From: Megasphaera paucivorans
Lineage (GTDB): Bacteria > Bacillota > Negativicutes > Veillonellales > Megasphaeraceae
Assembly: GCF_900103535.1 (NCBI RefSeq)
Contig: NZ_FNHQ01000002.1
Location: 1 to 64,000, forward strand
DNA: 64,000 nt
Direction of reading: 5' to 3'
The notes under the pieces are model-generated. The model saw only the letters and a program-made list of their open reading frames with translations. It searched no databases and was not told where the DNA came from. Below, in pieces: positions 25,234 through 33,968 of this stretch; within the stretch, counting starts at the first letter, position 1, and each line of letters begins with the position of its first letter. The position numbers were made by a program, and so were the translations under genes.

Positions 25234-25716
25234 ATGATAACGAAACGAACAGAAAAGCTATGGAAAGCGGCATTGAATATAATTATTAGGCCCGATGAAT
25301 TTTCTGGCGGAGTGCATTATTTATATAAAAGGGAAGGTACAATGGTATTGGCAAACGCATATATGGCGGTATGGATCCAACATCCGAACCCCTTTAATTT
25401 AAGGGGTATGGAATTTTCAGAAATGAGTGAGGAAATGTACCGAAGAGTATTTGCGGAGCCTGATAGGGGGGAAGGCAATGTGCTACAGGATGAGAATACA
25501 GTGAAACACATAGAGGATAATGTACTTGCTGTTTTTTCAATTGCGGGGCGCGAAGTGTTAGTTTCCAATAAATTACTAAAACGTATTCCATATGATCCAA
25601 GGGAAGATATTGTGCGAATTAATAATCCTAAAAAAGATGGTCCTTTGTTTTTTTACGATGTAACAAAAGTTTTATATGGGCTTGTTATGCCCTTTCGCAA
25701 CATGAAGGGACGATGA
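25234..25716 (+). CDS. Hypothetical phage protein, 160 aa
   Basis: A soluble protein of mixed composition with no motif I recognise. Segments such as HYLYKREGTMVLANAYMAVW and VLAVFSIAGREVLVSNKLL suggest a beta-rich fold. The ATG at 25234 has AGGAGAG about 10 bases upstream; the GTG at 25225 is only two bases from it. It overlaps the next gene by four bases and is the last but one gene of the early operon. Confidence 0.65.
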   Translation: MITKRTEKLWKAALNIIIRPDEFSGGVHYLYKREGTMVLANAYMAVWIQHPNPFNLRGMEFSEMSEEMYRRVFAEPDRGEGNVLQDENTVKHIEDNVLAVFSIAGREVLVSNKLLKRIPYDPREDIVRINNPKKDGPLFFYDVTKVLYGLVMPFRNMKGR

Positions 25717-26222
25717 AAAGTATGTATCATAATGATTATGTGATTGTCGTTAAGCAGTATCTGCGGCGATATAAGGAATTTGGGGTGTACATCAATAATA
25801 TCCATGTGGCCATAGAGGATATCCAAGACACGATGAAACTGGAAGGAGCCCCGAAAGTTTCTGTATTATCTGAAGCAGGAGGATGTGGTGGGAGTGGTAA
25901 GGGTATCAGTCCGCAGGAAGTATTATACTTTAGCAAAGAATCGGCGCCGGCACGAATTGCAGAACTGCATAAAAAGTTAGAGGAAATAGAACCCACCTTT
26001 AATAAACTAAAGAATTCACTTAATACATTGGACCTGGAGGACAGAAGTTTATTAATGCAAAAATGGGTATCAGGGGATTCATGGGAGGAGGTAGCCCGTG
26101 AAGTTAATCTTAGTTATGCTAGTTGCCGTCGGCGCAGCAATGTACTGTTGGAAAAGTTAGCAATTATGATATTCGGAAAAAATGCGGATGACACAAATTC
26201 AAAAATTATTTTTGTTAAGTAA
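25713..26222 (+). CDS. ArpU-like late transcription regulator
   Basis: 169 residues. The C-terminal third reads LEDRSLLMQKWVSGDSWEEVAREV and SYASCRRRSNVLLEKLA, a sigma-70 region 4-like helix-turn-helix as in the ArpU/RinA-type activators. The N-terminal part is probably for assembly. Its position as last early gene, just before the late promoter and terminase, is that of the late-gene activator. Two TTGAGCAGA repeats downstream could be its site. Confidence 0.75.
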   Translation: MKSMYHNDYVIVVKQYLRRYKEFGVYINNIHVAIEDIQDTMKLEGAPKVSVLSEAGGCGGSGKGISPQEVLYFSKESAPARIAELHKKLEEIEPTFNKLKNSLNTLDLEDRSLLMQKWVSGDSWEEVAREVNLSYASCRRRSNVLLEKLAIMIFGKNADDTNSKIIFVK

Positions 26223-26225
26223 AAG

Positions 26226-26260
26226 TTGAGCAGATTTTGAGCAGAAAAATGTGGTATACT
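26226..26260 (+). promoter_or_regulatory. Candidate late promoter with tandem activator sites
   Basis: TTGAGCAGA occurs at 26226-26234 and 26237-26245, one helical turn apart. An extended -10, TGGTATACT (26252-26260), follows, but no -35 box is at the proper distance. The layout suggests activator-dependent late transcription, with the ArpU-like protein as the likely activator. Confidence 0.55.
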
Positions 26261-26283
26261 AGTAGCATGAAAATTTATATACA

Positions 26284-26313
26284 GGGCGCCTATATTTTGT
26301 AGGCGTCTTTTTT
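26284..26313 (+). terminator. Terminator in the late leader or after the early operon
   Basis: A G-rich arm GGCGCCTA pairs with TAGGCGTC around a TATTTTG loop, followed by six T residues. It lies about 20 bases after the predicted late transcription start and 60 bases after the ArpU-like stop, so it could end the early operon or act as a control point for antitermination. Confidence 0.7.
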
Positions 26314-26335
26314 ATGCGCAGAAGCAGGTGATACC

Positions 26336-26524
26336 ATGATAGATTGTGACAATGTACGATGCCGGTTTAATCGGCGCGAGGTGTGTGTTAACATGCGGAT
26401 GTCCGTACGGAACGGTCGATGTATATCGTCTGAAATTAAGATGCATCGGCAGAAGAAAACCCGGGAAACAGAAATCAATCATGCGCCCGTGGTGCGGTCT
26501 ACTCGAAATAGAATATTGAAATGA
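26336..26524 (+). CDS. Small Cys-rich phage protein (zinc-finger-like), 62 aa
   Basis: The N-terminal half has four cysteines (CDNVRC, then EVC and GRC), arranged like the small DUF1540-type metal-binding proteins common near phage terminase genes. The C-terminal half is basic. AGGTGATACC precedes the ATG. It is probably the first late gene, but its function is unknown. Confidence 0.6.
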   Translation: MIDCDNVRCRFNRREVCVNMRMSVRNGRCISSEIKMHRQKKTRETEINHAPVVRSTRNRILK

Positions 26525-26578
26525 TTTTTTCCCGGGCTATTTTCAAAACAAAACAAGGGATGGTGGTGACAATGTGAA

Positions 26579-27262
26579 ATGGAACTACGGGATAAAGCAT
26601 ATAACGATTATTTGGACGGTATGAAGTACAAAGAAATTGCTGAAAAGTACGGCGTATCCATCAATACCGTAAAGTCGTGGAAACAACGGCATAACTGGCA
26701 GCGTAAAAAGGGTGCACACAAAAAGAAAAAGGGTGCACCCTTTCGTAATACGAATTCAGTAGGGCATGCAAGCAGCGTCCCTAAGCAAAACAGTAACGCT
26801 GTAAAGCACGGGCTGTTTGCTAAGTACCTGCCACCGGAAACGGCTAAATTAGTACAGGCTATCGAGGATACACCACCTATTGACGTACTGTGGGAGAATA
26901 TCTGCATCAAATATGCGGCCATCATCCGGGCGCAAAAACTTATGTACGTTAAAGATCAGGCTGATTTGACGAAGGTATTGAAACGGGAAAAAGAAAGTTC
27001 CGGTAAAATTAAATCCTGGGAAAAAGAATATGAGCTGCAGTTTGCTTGGGATAAGCAGGCTGCTTTTTTGACTGCCCAGTCCCGTGCTATGGGCACCCTT
27101 AACAATATGATTAAGCAGTACGAGGAACTGTGTCGGTCTGGACAGGCAGATGAAGAACAGCAATTACGGATTGAAAAATTAAAGGCAGAAGTTGATTCTA
27201 TTAAAAATGATGCACCAGATAAAGATGCTGTTACATTTACATTTGATAGAAAGAGTGATTGA
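26579..27262 (+). CDS. terS: Terminase small subunit
   Basis: 227 residues. The N-terminal helix-turn-helix (YLDGMKYKEIAEKYGVSINT, then VKSWKQRHNW) binds the packaging site. A lysine-rich linker (KKGAHKKKKG) and a helical oligomerisation region follow. The fold and the position directly before the large subunit match the PBSX/SPP1-type small terminase. The stop overlaps the next gene. Confidence 0.88.
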   Translation: MELRDKAYNDYLDGMKYKEIAEKYGVSINTVKSWKQRHNWQRKKGAHKKKKGAPFRNTNSVGHASSVPKQNSNAVKHGLFAKYLPPETAKLVQAIEDTPPIDVLWENICIKYAAIIRAQKLMYVKDQADLTKVLKREKESSGKIKSWEKEYELQFAWDKQAAFLTAQSRAMGTLNNMIKQYEELCRSGQADEEQQLRIEKLKAEVDSIKNDAPDKDAVTFTFDRKSD

Positions 27263-28509
27263 TTGTGGAAGTAAATATCGCCGATATTATTTCACCGGCT
27301 TTTGATCCGGTGTTCTGGGATATACAACAGCATAAACATACGTTTTATTGGTTGGCCGGTGGCCGTGGTAGTACAAAATCTTCGTTTATCGGTGGTATAG
27401 AAGTACCCACGTTACTGATGCAGCATCCACAATGTCATGCCGTCGTATTGCGTAAGGTAGGCAATACCATCAAAAACAGCGTATATCCGCAAGTACAGTG
27501 GGGTATCGATCAATTGGGTGTTGCTGCCCGCTTCCGTTTCAAAACGTCACCGCATGAAATAACCTATAAAACAACCGGCCAAAAAATTCTTTTCTTTGGG
27601 GTGGATGATCCGACAAAGGTCAAGTCCATTAAGCTGCCGTTTGGGTATGTAGGTATTGTATGGCTGGAAGAATTAGACCAATTCAGCGGCATGGAAGAAA
27701 TACGAAACCTGTTTCAATCTTTATTGCGTGGTGGTGAAGAGTACTGGGTGTTTTGCACATACAACCCTCCTAAAAGTCAAAATAACTGGGTGAATGAAGA
27801 AATACTCTTCGACGACCCAGATCGACTAATACACCATTCAACTTATTTAGATGTACCTAAGTCATGGCTTGGTGATCAATTTATTCTGGAAGCAGAAAAG
27901 CTTAAAGCTAAGAATGAAACATTATATCAGCATGAATATTTAGGTGAGGTTACCGGTACCGGCGGGGCTGTCTTTGAAAATGTATCAAACATGTGTATGA
28001 GTGATGAAATGATTGCTCAGTTTGACCGACGGCATTACGGTCTTGATTTTGGTTTTGCTGTGGATCCGTTGGCATTTAATGCGATGCATTACGACGCAAA
28101 ACACGAAGATCTGTATATATTTGATGAATTATATCAACAAAAATTAACAAATAAGCGAGCAGCTGAAATTATCAAACAGAAACATAATACCTGCCGCATC
28201 ATTGCTGATTCTGCTGAACCTAAAAGCATCGTAGAAATGCGGGGCTTTGGCTTAAATATCACGGGAGCTAGAAAAGGACCGGACAGTGTGGAGCATGGTA
28301 TGAAATGGCTGCAGGAACGGGCACATATTTATATTGATAAGAAGCGTTGTCCTAATACCTATAAGGAGTTTGTCAATTATGAGTATGAACGCAATAAGGA
28401 CGGGCAGTTTATTAGTGCCTATCCGGACAAAAATAATCATGCTATTGATGATATCCGGTATGCCATGGAAAAAGAAATGGCTCGCAGCCGTCTCCGTATT
28501 ATGAAATGA
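27259..28509 (+). CDS. terL: Terminase large subunit, PBSX/Terminase_3 family
   Basis: A 416-residue packaging motor. The ATPase shows an adenine/Walker A region FYWLAGGRGSTKSSFIG (about 30-46), Walker B IVWLEELDQF (about 133-142) and coupling motif FCTYNPP. The nuclease domain has GLDFGFAVDPLAF, IIADSAEPKSI and NHAIDDIRYA (three acidic sites). The TTG at 27259 overlaps the previous stop (TTGA); GTG at 27265 is an equally possible start. Confidence 0.95.
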   Translation: MIVEVNIADIISPAFDPVFWDIQQHKHTFYWLAGGRGSTKSSFIGGIEVPTLLMQHPQCHAVVLRKVGNTIKNSVYPQVQWGIDQLGVAARFRFKTSPHEITYKTTGQKILFFGVDDPTKVKSIKLPFGYVGIVWLEELDQFSGMEEIRNLFQSLLRGGEEYWVFCTYNPPKSQNNWVNEEILFDDPDRLIHHSTYLDVPKSWLGDQFILEAEKLKAKNETLYQHEYLGEVTGTGGAVFENVSNMCMSDEMIAQFDRRHYGLDFGFAVDPLAFNAMHYDAKHEDLYIFDELYQQKLTNKRAAEIIKQKHNTCRIIADSAEPKSIVEMRGFGLNITGARKGPDSVEHGMKWLQERAHIYIDKKRCPNTYKEFVNYEYERNKDGQFISAYPDKNNHAIDDIRYAMEKEMARSRLRIMK

Positions 28510-28520
28510 GGTGTATATAG

Positions 28521-29957
28521 TTGAATTTAGACGCAGCAAAGAAGTTAATAACTCAATATATAGAAGGGCATGCCGAGTTTATTTCCAGTGCTGAAATTGC
28601 AGAACGGTATTATCGGGTACGGAATGATATTTTGTTCCGAAAACCAAAGAAGAAGCCAGGAAGTGAAGATTCTGAAGTTGCTAACCCATTACGGAATGCA
28701 GACAACCGTATCCCTCATAGCTTTTATGAATTGCTTGTAGATCAAAAGGCTGCCTACATGTTTACAACACCGCCGCTTTTTGATGTGAAAAACGATGAAA
28801 CGAATCAAGTTATTGCCAATGTGTTAGGGGATGGCTGGGCGAAAAAAGCAAAATTATTATGTGTGAATGCCAGTAACGCAAGAATTGCATGGCTGCATTA
28901 TTGGATGGATCCGGAAAGTGGGTTTCAGTACGGTGTTGTACCTTCCATGCAAATTATCCCGGTATGGTCAAAAAAACTAGATCAAAAATTACTTGCTGTA
29001 CTTCGTGTGTATAAGGATATTGATGCAGATACAGGTGATACCTACGATGTATATGAATATTGGACAGATACAGAGTGTCAGGCCTTCCGTAAACGAGCTG
29101 CAGATGAAATTATAACAGGCCTAATGGATTACCCTTGCTTTACTGATTTTTACGAAGCAGGGTTGTCTGATTCGGATAACGTTATGCACCATGATTTTGG
29201 CACGGTACCGTTTATTCCGTTTTTTAACAATTCTATACCTAGTAGTGATTTAGATCGTGTCAAAGCACTTATTGATGCCTACGACAAAACTTATAGCGGT
29301 TTTATGGATGACCTCGAAGATATACAGGAGGTCATTTTTGTTTTGACAAATTATGGCGGTGCCGGTGAAAATGGTGAGCTGAATAAGTTTTTGAAAGATC
29401 TCAAATATTATAAAGCTATCTGTACAGACAGTGATGGAGCCGGCGATAAAAGTGGCGTGTCGACACTTACGATTGATATCCCAGTGGAAGCTCGAGATAA
29501 AATGCTTGAAATTACACGTAAGGCGATTTTTGACATGGGACAGGGCATTGATCCACAACAACAGGGATTGGATGCTACAAGCGGCGAGGCAATGAAATTT
29601 TTATATGCTTTGTTAGAACTCAAAGCAGGATTAATGGAAACGGAATTCCGCCTTGGCTTCAATGAACTGATACGGGCTATTTGTAAGGTAAATAAACGGG
29701 ACTGTGGAACGATCATTCAAACGTGGACACGTACCAGTATCCGTAATGATGCTGAATTAGTGGCAATGTGTGCTCAATCAGATGGAATTGTATCGCAAAA
29801 GACCATCTTAAAACATCACCCCTTTGTAGAAAATGTGGAAGATGAGGAAAAACAGCTGCAGAAGGAGCAGAAAGAAAAAGAAGCACAATTGGATTCTTAT
29901 GATGATGGCGATTTACATGAACCAGTTGGTAACAAAGGGGGTGAGGGGAATGCATAA
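28521..29957 (+). CDS. Portal protein (SPP1 gp6-like)
   Basis: 478 residues forming the dodecameric vertex through which DNA enters. The sequence fits the SPP1-type portal family: NRIPHSFYELLVDQKAAYMF near residue 70, GTVPFIPFFNN in the middle and DATSGEAMKFLYALLELKAG in the stem region, with an acidic Gln/Glu-rich C-terminus. The start is TTG with GAGGTG upstream. It is in the expected place after terL. Confidence 0.93.
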   Translation: MNLDAAKKLITQYIEGHAEFISSAEIAERYYRVRNDILFRKPKKKPGSEDSEVANPLRNADNRIPHSFYELLVDQKAAYMFTTPPLFDVKNDETNQVIANVLGDGWAKKAKLLCVNASNARIAWLHYWMDPESGFQYGVVPSMQIIPVWSKKLDQKLLAVLRVYKDIDADTGDTYDVYEYWTDTECQAFRKRAADEIITGLMDYPCFTDFYEAGLSDSDNVMHHDFGTVPFIPFFNNSIPSSDLDRVKALIDAYDKTYSGFMDDLEDIQEVIFVLTNYGGAGENGELNKFLKDLKYYKAICTDSDGAGDKSGVSTLTIDIPVEARDKMLEITRKAIFDMGQGIDPQQQGLDATSGEAMKFLYALLELKAGLMETEFRLGFNELIRAICKVNKRDCGTIIQTWTRTSIRNDAELVAMCAQSDGIVSQKTILKHHPFVENVEDEEKQLQKEQKEKEAQLDSYDDGDLHEPVGNKGGEGNA

Positions 29958-30111
29958 ATGGTTGATTGCATATGTTAAGCAGTTTGATAAGGATTTTCCC
30001 ATTACTGCCGTTGCCGATCATACGGAATATGAGATTGTTCGTATCATCCAAACATGCTGTTTGACTAATACCGCATATAGTACCGGTACATCGACACCAT
30101 CAGGTACATAA
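29950..30111 (+). CDS. Small phage protein after portal, 53 aa
   Basis: ATG at 29950 directly follows GGGGGTGAGGGG and overlaps the portal end by eight bases. The product MHKWLIAYVKQFDKDFPI continues with a HTEYEIVRIIQTCC segment and ends in a Ser/Thr/Gly tail. Similar short proteins lie after the portal gene in many Firmicutes phages. The role is unknown. Confidence 0.6.
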   Translation: MHKWLIAYVKQFDKDFPITAVADHTEYEIVRIIQTCCLTNTAYSTGTSTPSGT

Positions 30112-30120
30112 ATTTCTATT

Positions 30121-30147
30121 CGAGGCAGGTAACCTCGGTAAAAACCG
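30121..30147 (+). promoter_or_regulatory. Two overlapping hairpins before the scaffold gene
   Basis: CGAGG/CCTCG (30121-30137) and CGGT/ACCG (30136-30147) share two bases, so only one can form at a time. They end 22 bases before the scaffold start and could tune its translation. Confidence 0.35.
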
Positions 30148-30168
30148 GAAAATTAGGAGGAATATAGT

Positions 30169-30795
30169 ATGACAATTGAAGAATTTGTGGCACAAAAGTT
30201 AGGAATTGTCGAAGATCAGAGGCCGGCAGCCGTTACGGCCCTTAAAGGGTATTTGGACGGTGAGTATGTCACCAAGTCGCGTTTTAATGAAGTCAATGAA
30301 GAAAAGAAAACGCTTACCGGACAAATTGCCGACCGGGATAAACAGTTGGATACGCTGAAAAACAGTAAAGGGGATATGGAATCCCTGAAAAAACAGATTA
30401 AACAGCTTCAGGAGACCAATGCAGCGCAGAAAACCGAGGCAGAAAATAAAATGAAGGAACTGCAGTTTACCAATGCTATTAAATTAGCCATAGCAGATAA
30501 AGCGCAGGATGTGGATATCGTATCTGGACTGTTTGATAAAGAAAAACTCATCCTTGGCCAAGATGGAAAAGTGACCGGGTTAGATGAACAATTAAAAGCA
30601 CTGGTAGAAAGTAAGCCGTTCTTATTCAAAAATGATGGTAAGCCGCCTAAGTATGATCCAGCAGGTGGTTCTGGCGGTGCAGGAAAAAATCCATTTGCAA
30701 AAGATTCATTCAATTTGACAGAACAAGGAAAATTATTAAAAGAAAACCCCGAACAGGCACGTTCGTTGGCCGCGGCAGCGGGAGTAACTATCTAA
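30169..30795 (+). CDS. Capsid scaffolding protein (Gp20-like)
   Basis: 208 residues. A long coiled coil (about 35-100, with LTGQIADRDKQLDTLKNSK and KKQIKQLQETNAAQ) and a Gly-rich linker before a charged C-terminal helix are typical of the Gp20/scaffold family. It lies directly before the major capsid gene. AGGAGG precedes the ATG. Confidence 0.9.
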   Translation: MTIEEFVAQKLGIVEDQRPAAVTALKGYLDGEYVTKSRFNEVNEEKKTLTGQIADRDKQLDTLKNSKGDMESLKKQIKQLQETNAAQKTEAENKMKELQFTNAIKLAIADKAQDVDIVSGLFDKEKLILGQDGKVTGLDEQLKALVESKPFLFKNDGKPPKYDPAGGSGGAGKNPFAKDSFNLTEQGKLLKENPEQARSLAAAAGVTI

Positions 30796-30809
30796 AGGAG
30801 TGATGAAAT

Positions 30810-31778
30810 ATGCCAGGAACTACACTAGTGGACGTTATTGTCCCCGAACTTTTTAATCCGTATGTAGTCAATCGTACCATGGAGCTTTCGGCTCTCTTTA
30901 ATTCCGGGATTATCACAACAAGTCCCGAATTTACAAAACTTGCGAGTGAGGCTGCACGTACTCACAATATGCCTTTCTTTGAAGATCTTACCGGTGAGGC
31001 ACAAAATATCGTCGAAGGGAAAACAATTGATTTTCAGAAAATTACATCGAATAAAGACGTATCGACAACCATTATGCGTCAGCAGAAGTGGTCGGCAACA
31101 GACCTTTCTGGTGCACTTGCCGGATCTGATCCGATGCGTGCTATTGGTGATTTAGTATCAAGATACTGGGCTCGGCAATACCAGAAAGAACTTATTAATC
31201 TGTTAACTGGTGTCTTTGCAGCGGCGACAATGGAAGATCATGTACTTGATATTTCTTCTGGTACAGGGAAAGCTGCTAATATTTCTGCCTTGGCGTTCAT
31301 GAATGCCTTGCAGCTGTTAGGTGATGCACAAGATCAGCTGACGGCCGTAGCGATGCATTCGGCAACTAAAACCTACCTCAAACAGCAAAACCTTATTACT
31401 ACAGAACGTGATTCTTCGGATGTGGAATTTTCGGCATATCAGGGGAGACGCGTTATTGTCGATGATGGTTGTCCTGTGACTTCTGGGGTATATACGACGT
31501 ATATTTTCGGGCAGGGAGCCGTTGCATTTGGTGAAGGATCTCCGGTTGATTTTGTACAGACTGAAACTCGGCGTGATCCGGATGTAGGTGCCGGTGTAAA
31601 TATGCTTTATAATCGCCATTGTTTTATTATGCATCCTCGTGGAATCGCATGGCAGAATGCTAAGCGTGAAAATGTGGAATCACCTACGCGGGCGGAATTG
31701 GCAGATGCTACTAACTGGAAACGCGTATACGAGCCTAAGCAAATTCGCATGGTTGCTATTAAGCATAAAATCGCGTAA
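30810..31778 (+). CDS. Major capsid protein
   Basis: 322 residues of the HK97-fold capsid type. Features include the start LVDVIVPELFNPYVVNRTME, the AMHSATKTYLKQQNLI segment and the C-terminal TETRRDPDVGAGVNMLYNRH with PRGIAWQ, as in related phage coat proteins. It follows the scaffold gene with AAAGGAG upstream. This should be the most abundant late product. Confidence 0.92.
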   Translation: MPGTTLVDVIVPELFNPYVVNRTMELSALFNSGIITTSPEFTKLASEAARTHNMPFFEDLTGEAQNIVEGKTIDFQKITSNKDVSTTIMRQQKWSATDLSGALAGSDPMRAIGDLVSRYWARQYQKELINLLTGVFAAATMEDHVLDISSGTGKAANISALAFMNALQLLGDAQDQLTAVAMHSATKTYLKQQNLITTERDSSDVEFSAYQGRRVIVDDGCPVTSGVYTTYIFGQGAVAFGEGSPVDFVQTETRRDPDVGAGVNMLYNRHCFIMHPRGIAWQNAKRENVESPTRAELADATNWKRVYEPKQIRMVAIKHKIA

Positions 31779-31788
31779 GGAGTAGACC

Positions 31789-32856
31789 ATGAACAGTGAA
31801 GAATACTGGGCTCAACGTGCAGAAGAGCGGGAGCTGGCATGGCACAAAAAGAGTCAAAATACTGTTGAAATGGAATTATCCAAGACCTACCGTGATGCAT
31901 TGGGTAAGATTCAGACTGAGATAGTGGCCCTGTATGGCCGGTATGCCAAGGATAATAAACTTACTATGATTGATGCTAGAAAACTGTTGCAGGGTTCGGA
32001 ATATCGTACATGGCGAATGAGTTTGAAACAGTACATTGCTATGATTAAGAAGACTAACGACAAGGGACTGTTGCAGGAATTAAATACGTTGGCCATGCGT
32101 AGCCGTATTTCTCGATTGGATAAGTTGTATAGTGATACACTCGTGGAATTAGATGCGTTGGGAAGAATTACAATTGGACAGATGGATCATTTTTTGACGG
32201 ATGCATATACAGATAATTATTATCATGGATTGTATGATATTGGTCAAAAGTGGAGACTTATTCAGCCTGTGGTCAAAGCAGATTCAAATGATGTGGAACA
32301 AGTACTACGTACTCCATGGAGCGGCAAAAATTATAGCGAGAGAGTTTGGAAAAATACAAGTAAGCTGGGTGGTTTGCTGCAAGACGAAATGGTTGCTGCT
32401 ATTCATCGTGGGGAAAGTGTACAGAAAATATCAAGACTAGTAATGCAGCGGATGGATGTAGGAAAGAATAATGCGACGCGGTTGGTCCGAACGGAATTGA
32501 ACTATGTACAAAATAAGGCTGCTATAGACAGTATCGCCGAATCCGGCATGAAATACTATACGTTCATAGCGACTTTGGACCGCCGTACTTCGCAAATATG
32601 CCGAGCGCATGATCGACATGTATATCCGGTGCAAGATGCACAGTCAGGCACTAATATGCCGCCGTTGCACCCGAACTGCCGGTCTACTATATCAGGAAGC
32701 TTTAATGATGAAATGGGAACCAGTAAAGGCACTCGTATCGGTCGAGATAAAAATGGTAAGAACATTCATGTGCCGGCTAATATGGCATATGATGATTGGC
32801 ATGCTATCTATGTAGATCAGACAATGACGCTTAAACAGTGGCAAAAAGGGGAATGA
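31789..32856 (+). CDS. Minor head protein, SPP1 gp7 / Mu F-like
   Basis: 355 residues. The C-terminal half shows the Mu F/SPP1 gp7 signature: VRTELNYVQNKAAIDSIAES, YTFIATLDRRTSQICRAHD and PPLHPNCRSTI with paired Cys/His. It helps in head morphogenesis or DNA ejection. Here it follows the capsid gene, whereas in SPP1 and most relatives it lies between portal and scaffold. Confidence 0.88.
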   Translation: MNSEEYWAQRAEERELAWHKKSQNTVEMELSKTYRDALGKIQTEIVALYGRYAKDNKLTMIDARKLLQGSEYRTWRMSLKQYIAMIKKTNDKGLLQELNTLAMRSRISRLDKLYSDTLVELDALGRITIGQMDHFLTDAYTDNYYHGLYDIGQKWRLIQPVVKADSNDVEQVLRTPWSGKNYSERVWKNTSKLGGLLQDEMVAAIHRGESVQKISRLVMQRMDVGKNNATRLVRTELNYVQNKAAIDSIAESGMKYYTFIATLDRRTSQICRAHDRHVYPVQDAQSGTNMPPLHPNCRSTISGSFNDEMGTSKGTRIGRDKNGKNIHVPANMAYDDWHAIYVDQTMTLKQWQKGE

Positions 32857-32860
32857 TACA

Positions 32861-33229
32861 ATGACACGAGATGAAGCCATACAAGCTATTACTGAAAAAG
32901 TACAGCTCAGGAAGGCCCAGCAAATTACAGATACAGCCAATCTTACCTTTTTTGCTGAAAAGTTGGTTGTAGATATTTTGGACTATTGTCATCGTGATGA
33001 TTTCCCCCCTAGTTTGGTATATACCGTTGCCGATCTTATTTGCAAGCGTATTGATGATGAAGTGAAAGCGGTAGCAGGAGCGCCGGGGCCGCTCAAACGG
33101 TTGCAGCAGAATGATACTACCTATGAATGGGCAGTAAATGCGGCCAATGCTGCAGGGCTTTTAAGTGATGCTGATTTTGATAGTATTAAACCTAAACTGA
33201 ATCGATGGCGAAAGGTTGTATGGTCATGA
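32861..33229 (+). CDS. Head-tail connector protein
   Basis: 122 residues, mainly helical, with YTVADLICKRIDDEVKAVAG and a C-terminal KPKLNRWRKVVW. Position (after the head genes, before the closure and gp10-like genes) and length fit the gp6/gp15-type adaptor that sits below the portal. Its stop overlaps the next start (ATGA). Confidence 0.75.
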   Translation: MTRDEAIQAITEKVQLRKAQQITDTANLTFFAEKLVVDILDYCHRDDFPPSLVYTVADLICKRIDDEVKAVAGAPGPLKRLQQNDTTYEWAVNAANAAGLLSDADFDSIKPKLNRWRKVVWS

Positions 33230-33591
33230 TACAAAATACATACTTAAAAAGCTTATTGTCCAGCATCATGTATACGGATACTGTTACGGTAACCAGGCAG
33301 ATGCCTACTATTGATGAGGAAGGTGCTGATGGATACAAGCCAACCGATGTGTATGTCAATATTCCCTGTAAATTATCTCAGTATGGTAAAGAATTAGAAT
33401 CTAATCAGGAAGACAGAGCTTTTAAACTGCGGACTGATTTACGAATTTGCATAGATCCAGTTTATGTAATATTGCCAAACGATATTATGACGATACATCA
33501 CCAAGGGCAAACGTTTGTGTTATATGCAGCACAACCATTCTGCTATGCAGATCATCAAGAGATTTCTGTACGGCGGAAGGAGGATGCATAA
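33226..33591 (+). CDS. Head closure / stopper-like protein
   Basis: 121 residues, beta-rich (IMYTDTVTVTRQMPTIDEEG, DPVYVILPNDIMTIHHQG), like the small head-completion proteins (SPP1 gp16 type). The ATG at 33226 overlaps the previous stop. A longer reading from 33205 lies inside the connector gene without a ribosome site. Confidence 0.65.
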   Translation: MIQNTYLKSLLSSIMYTDTVTVTRQMPTIDEEGADGYKPTDVYVNIPCKLSQYGKELESNQEDRAFKLRTDLRICIDPVYVILPNDIMTIHHQGQTFVLYAAQPFCYADHQEISVRRKEDA

Positions 33592-33968
33592 TGGCTGAGT
33601 TTGATGGGTTGGATGAGTTAGATAAAAAGTTAGCGAATATGGCTAAAGAATTTCCTATTAAACGGAATCAATTCCTTGCGCAGGAAGCGGAACTATTGAT
33701 AGGTCAGGCAAAGGAAAATACACCGGTAGATACGGGTGCGTTACGAGAAGGATGGCATCGTACTAGGGCACATGCCGGACAAATTGAGATATACAATAAT
33801 ACGGAATATGTGAATCATGTTGAATATGGGCATCGTATCAAAAATCATAAAGGAGAATGGACGGGAAAAGTAGTGAAAGGTAAAAAAATGTTGCATATTG
33901 GAATGGATACTTTGAAAAAGAATTATCCAGAGGATGCTGAAAGTATTTTAGAAGGATTGTTAAAATGA
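33591..33968 (+). CDS. HK97 gp10-like tail completion protein
   Basis: 125 residues. TPVDTGALREGWHRTRA and NTEYVNHVEYGHRIKNH are the hallmark segments of the HK97 gp10 family, involved in neck or tail completion. AAGGAGG lies upstream, and the start overlaps the previous TAA by one base. Confidence 0.88.
   Translation: MAEFDGLDELDKKLANMAKEFPIKRNQFLAQEAELLIGQAKENTPVDTGALREGWHRTRAHAGQIEIYNNTEYVNHVEYGHRIKNHKGEWTGKVVKGKKMLHIGMDTLKKNYPEDAESILEGLLK

Noticed and set aside
29833-29949. Upstream extension of the 53-residue gene after the portal
   Set aside because: The extension lies entirely inside the portal gene in another frame and lacks a ribosome site.
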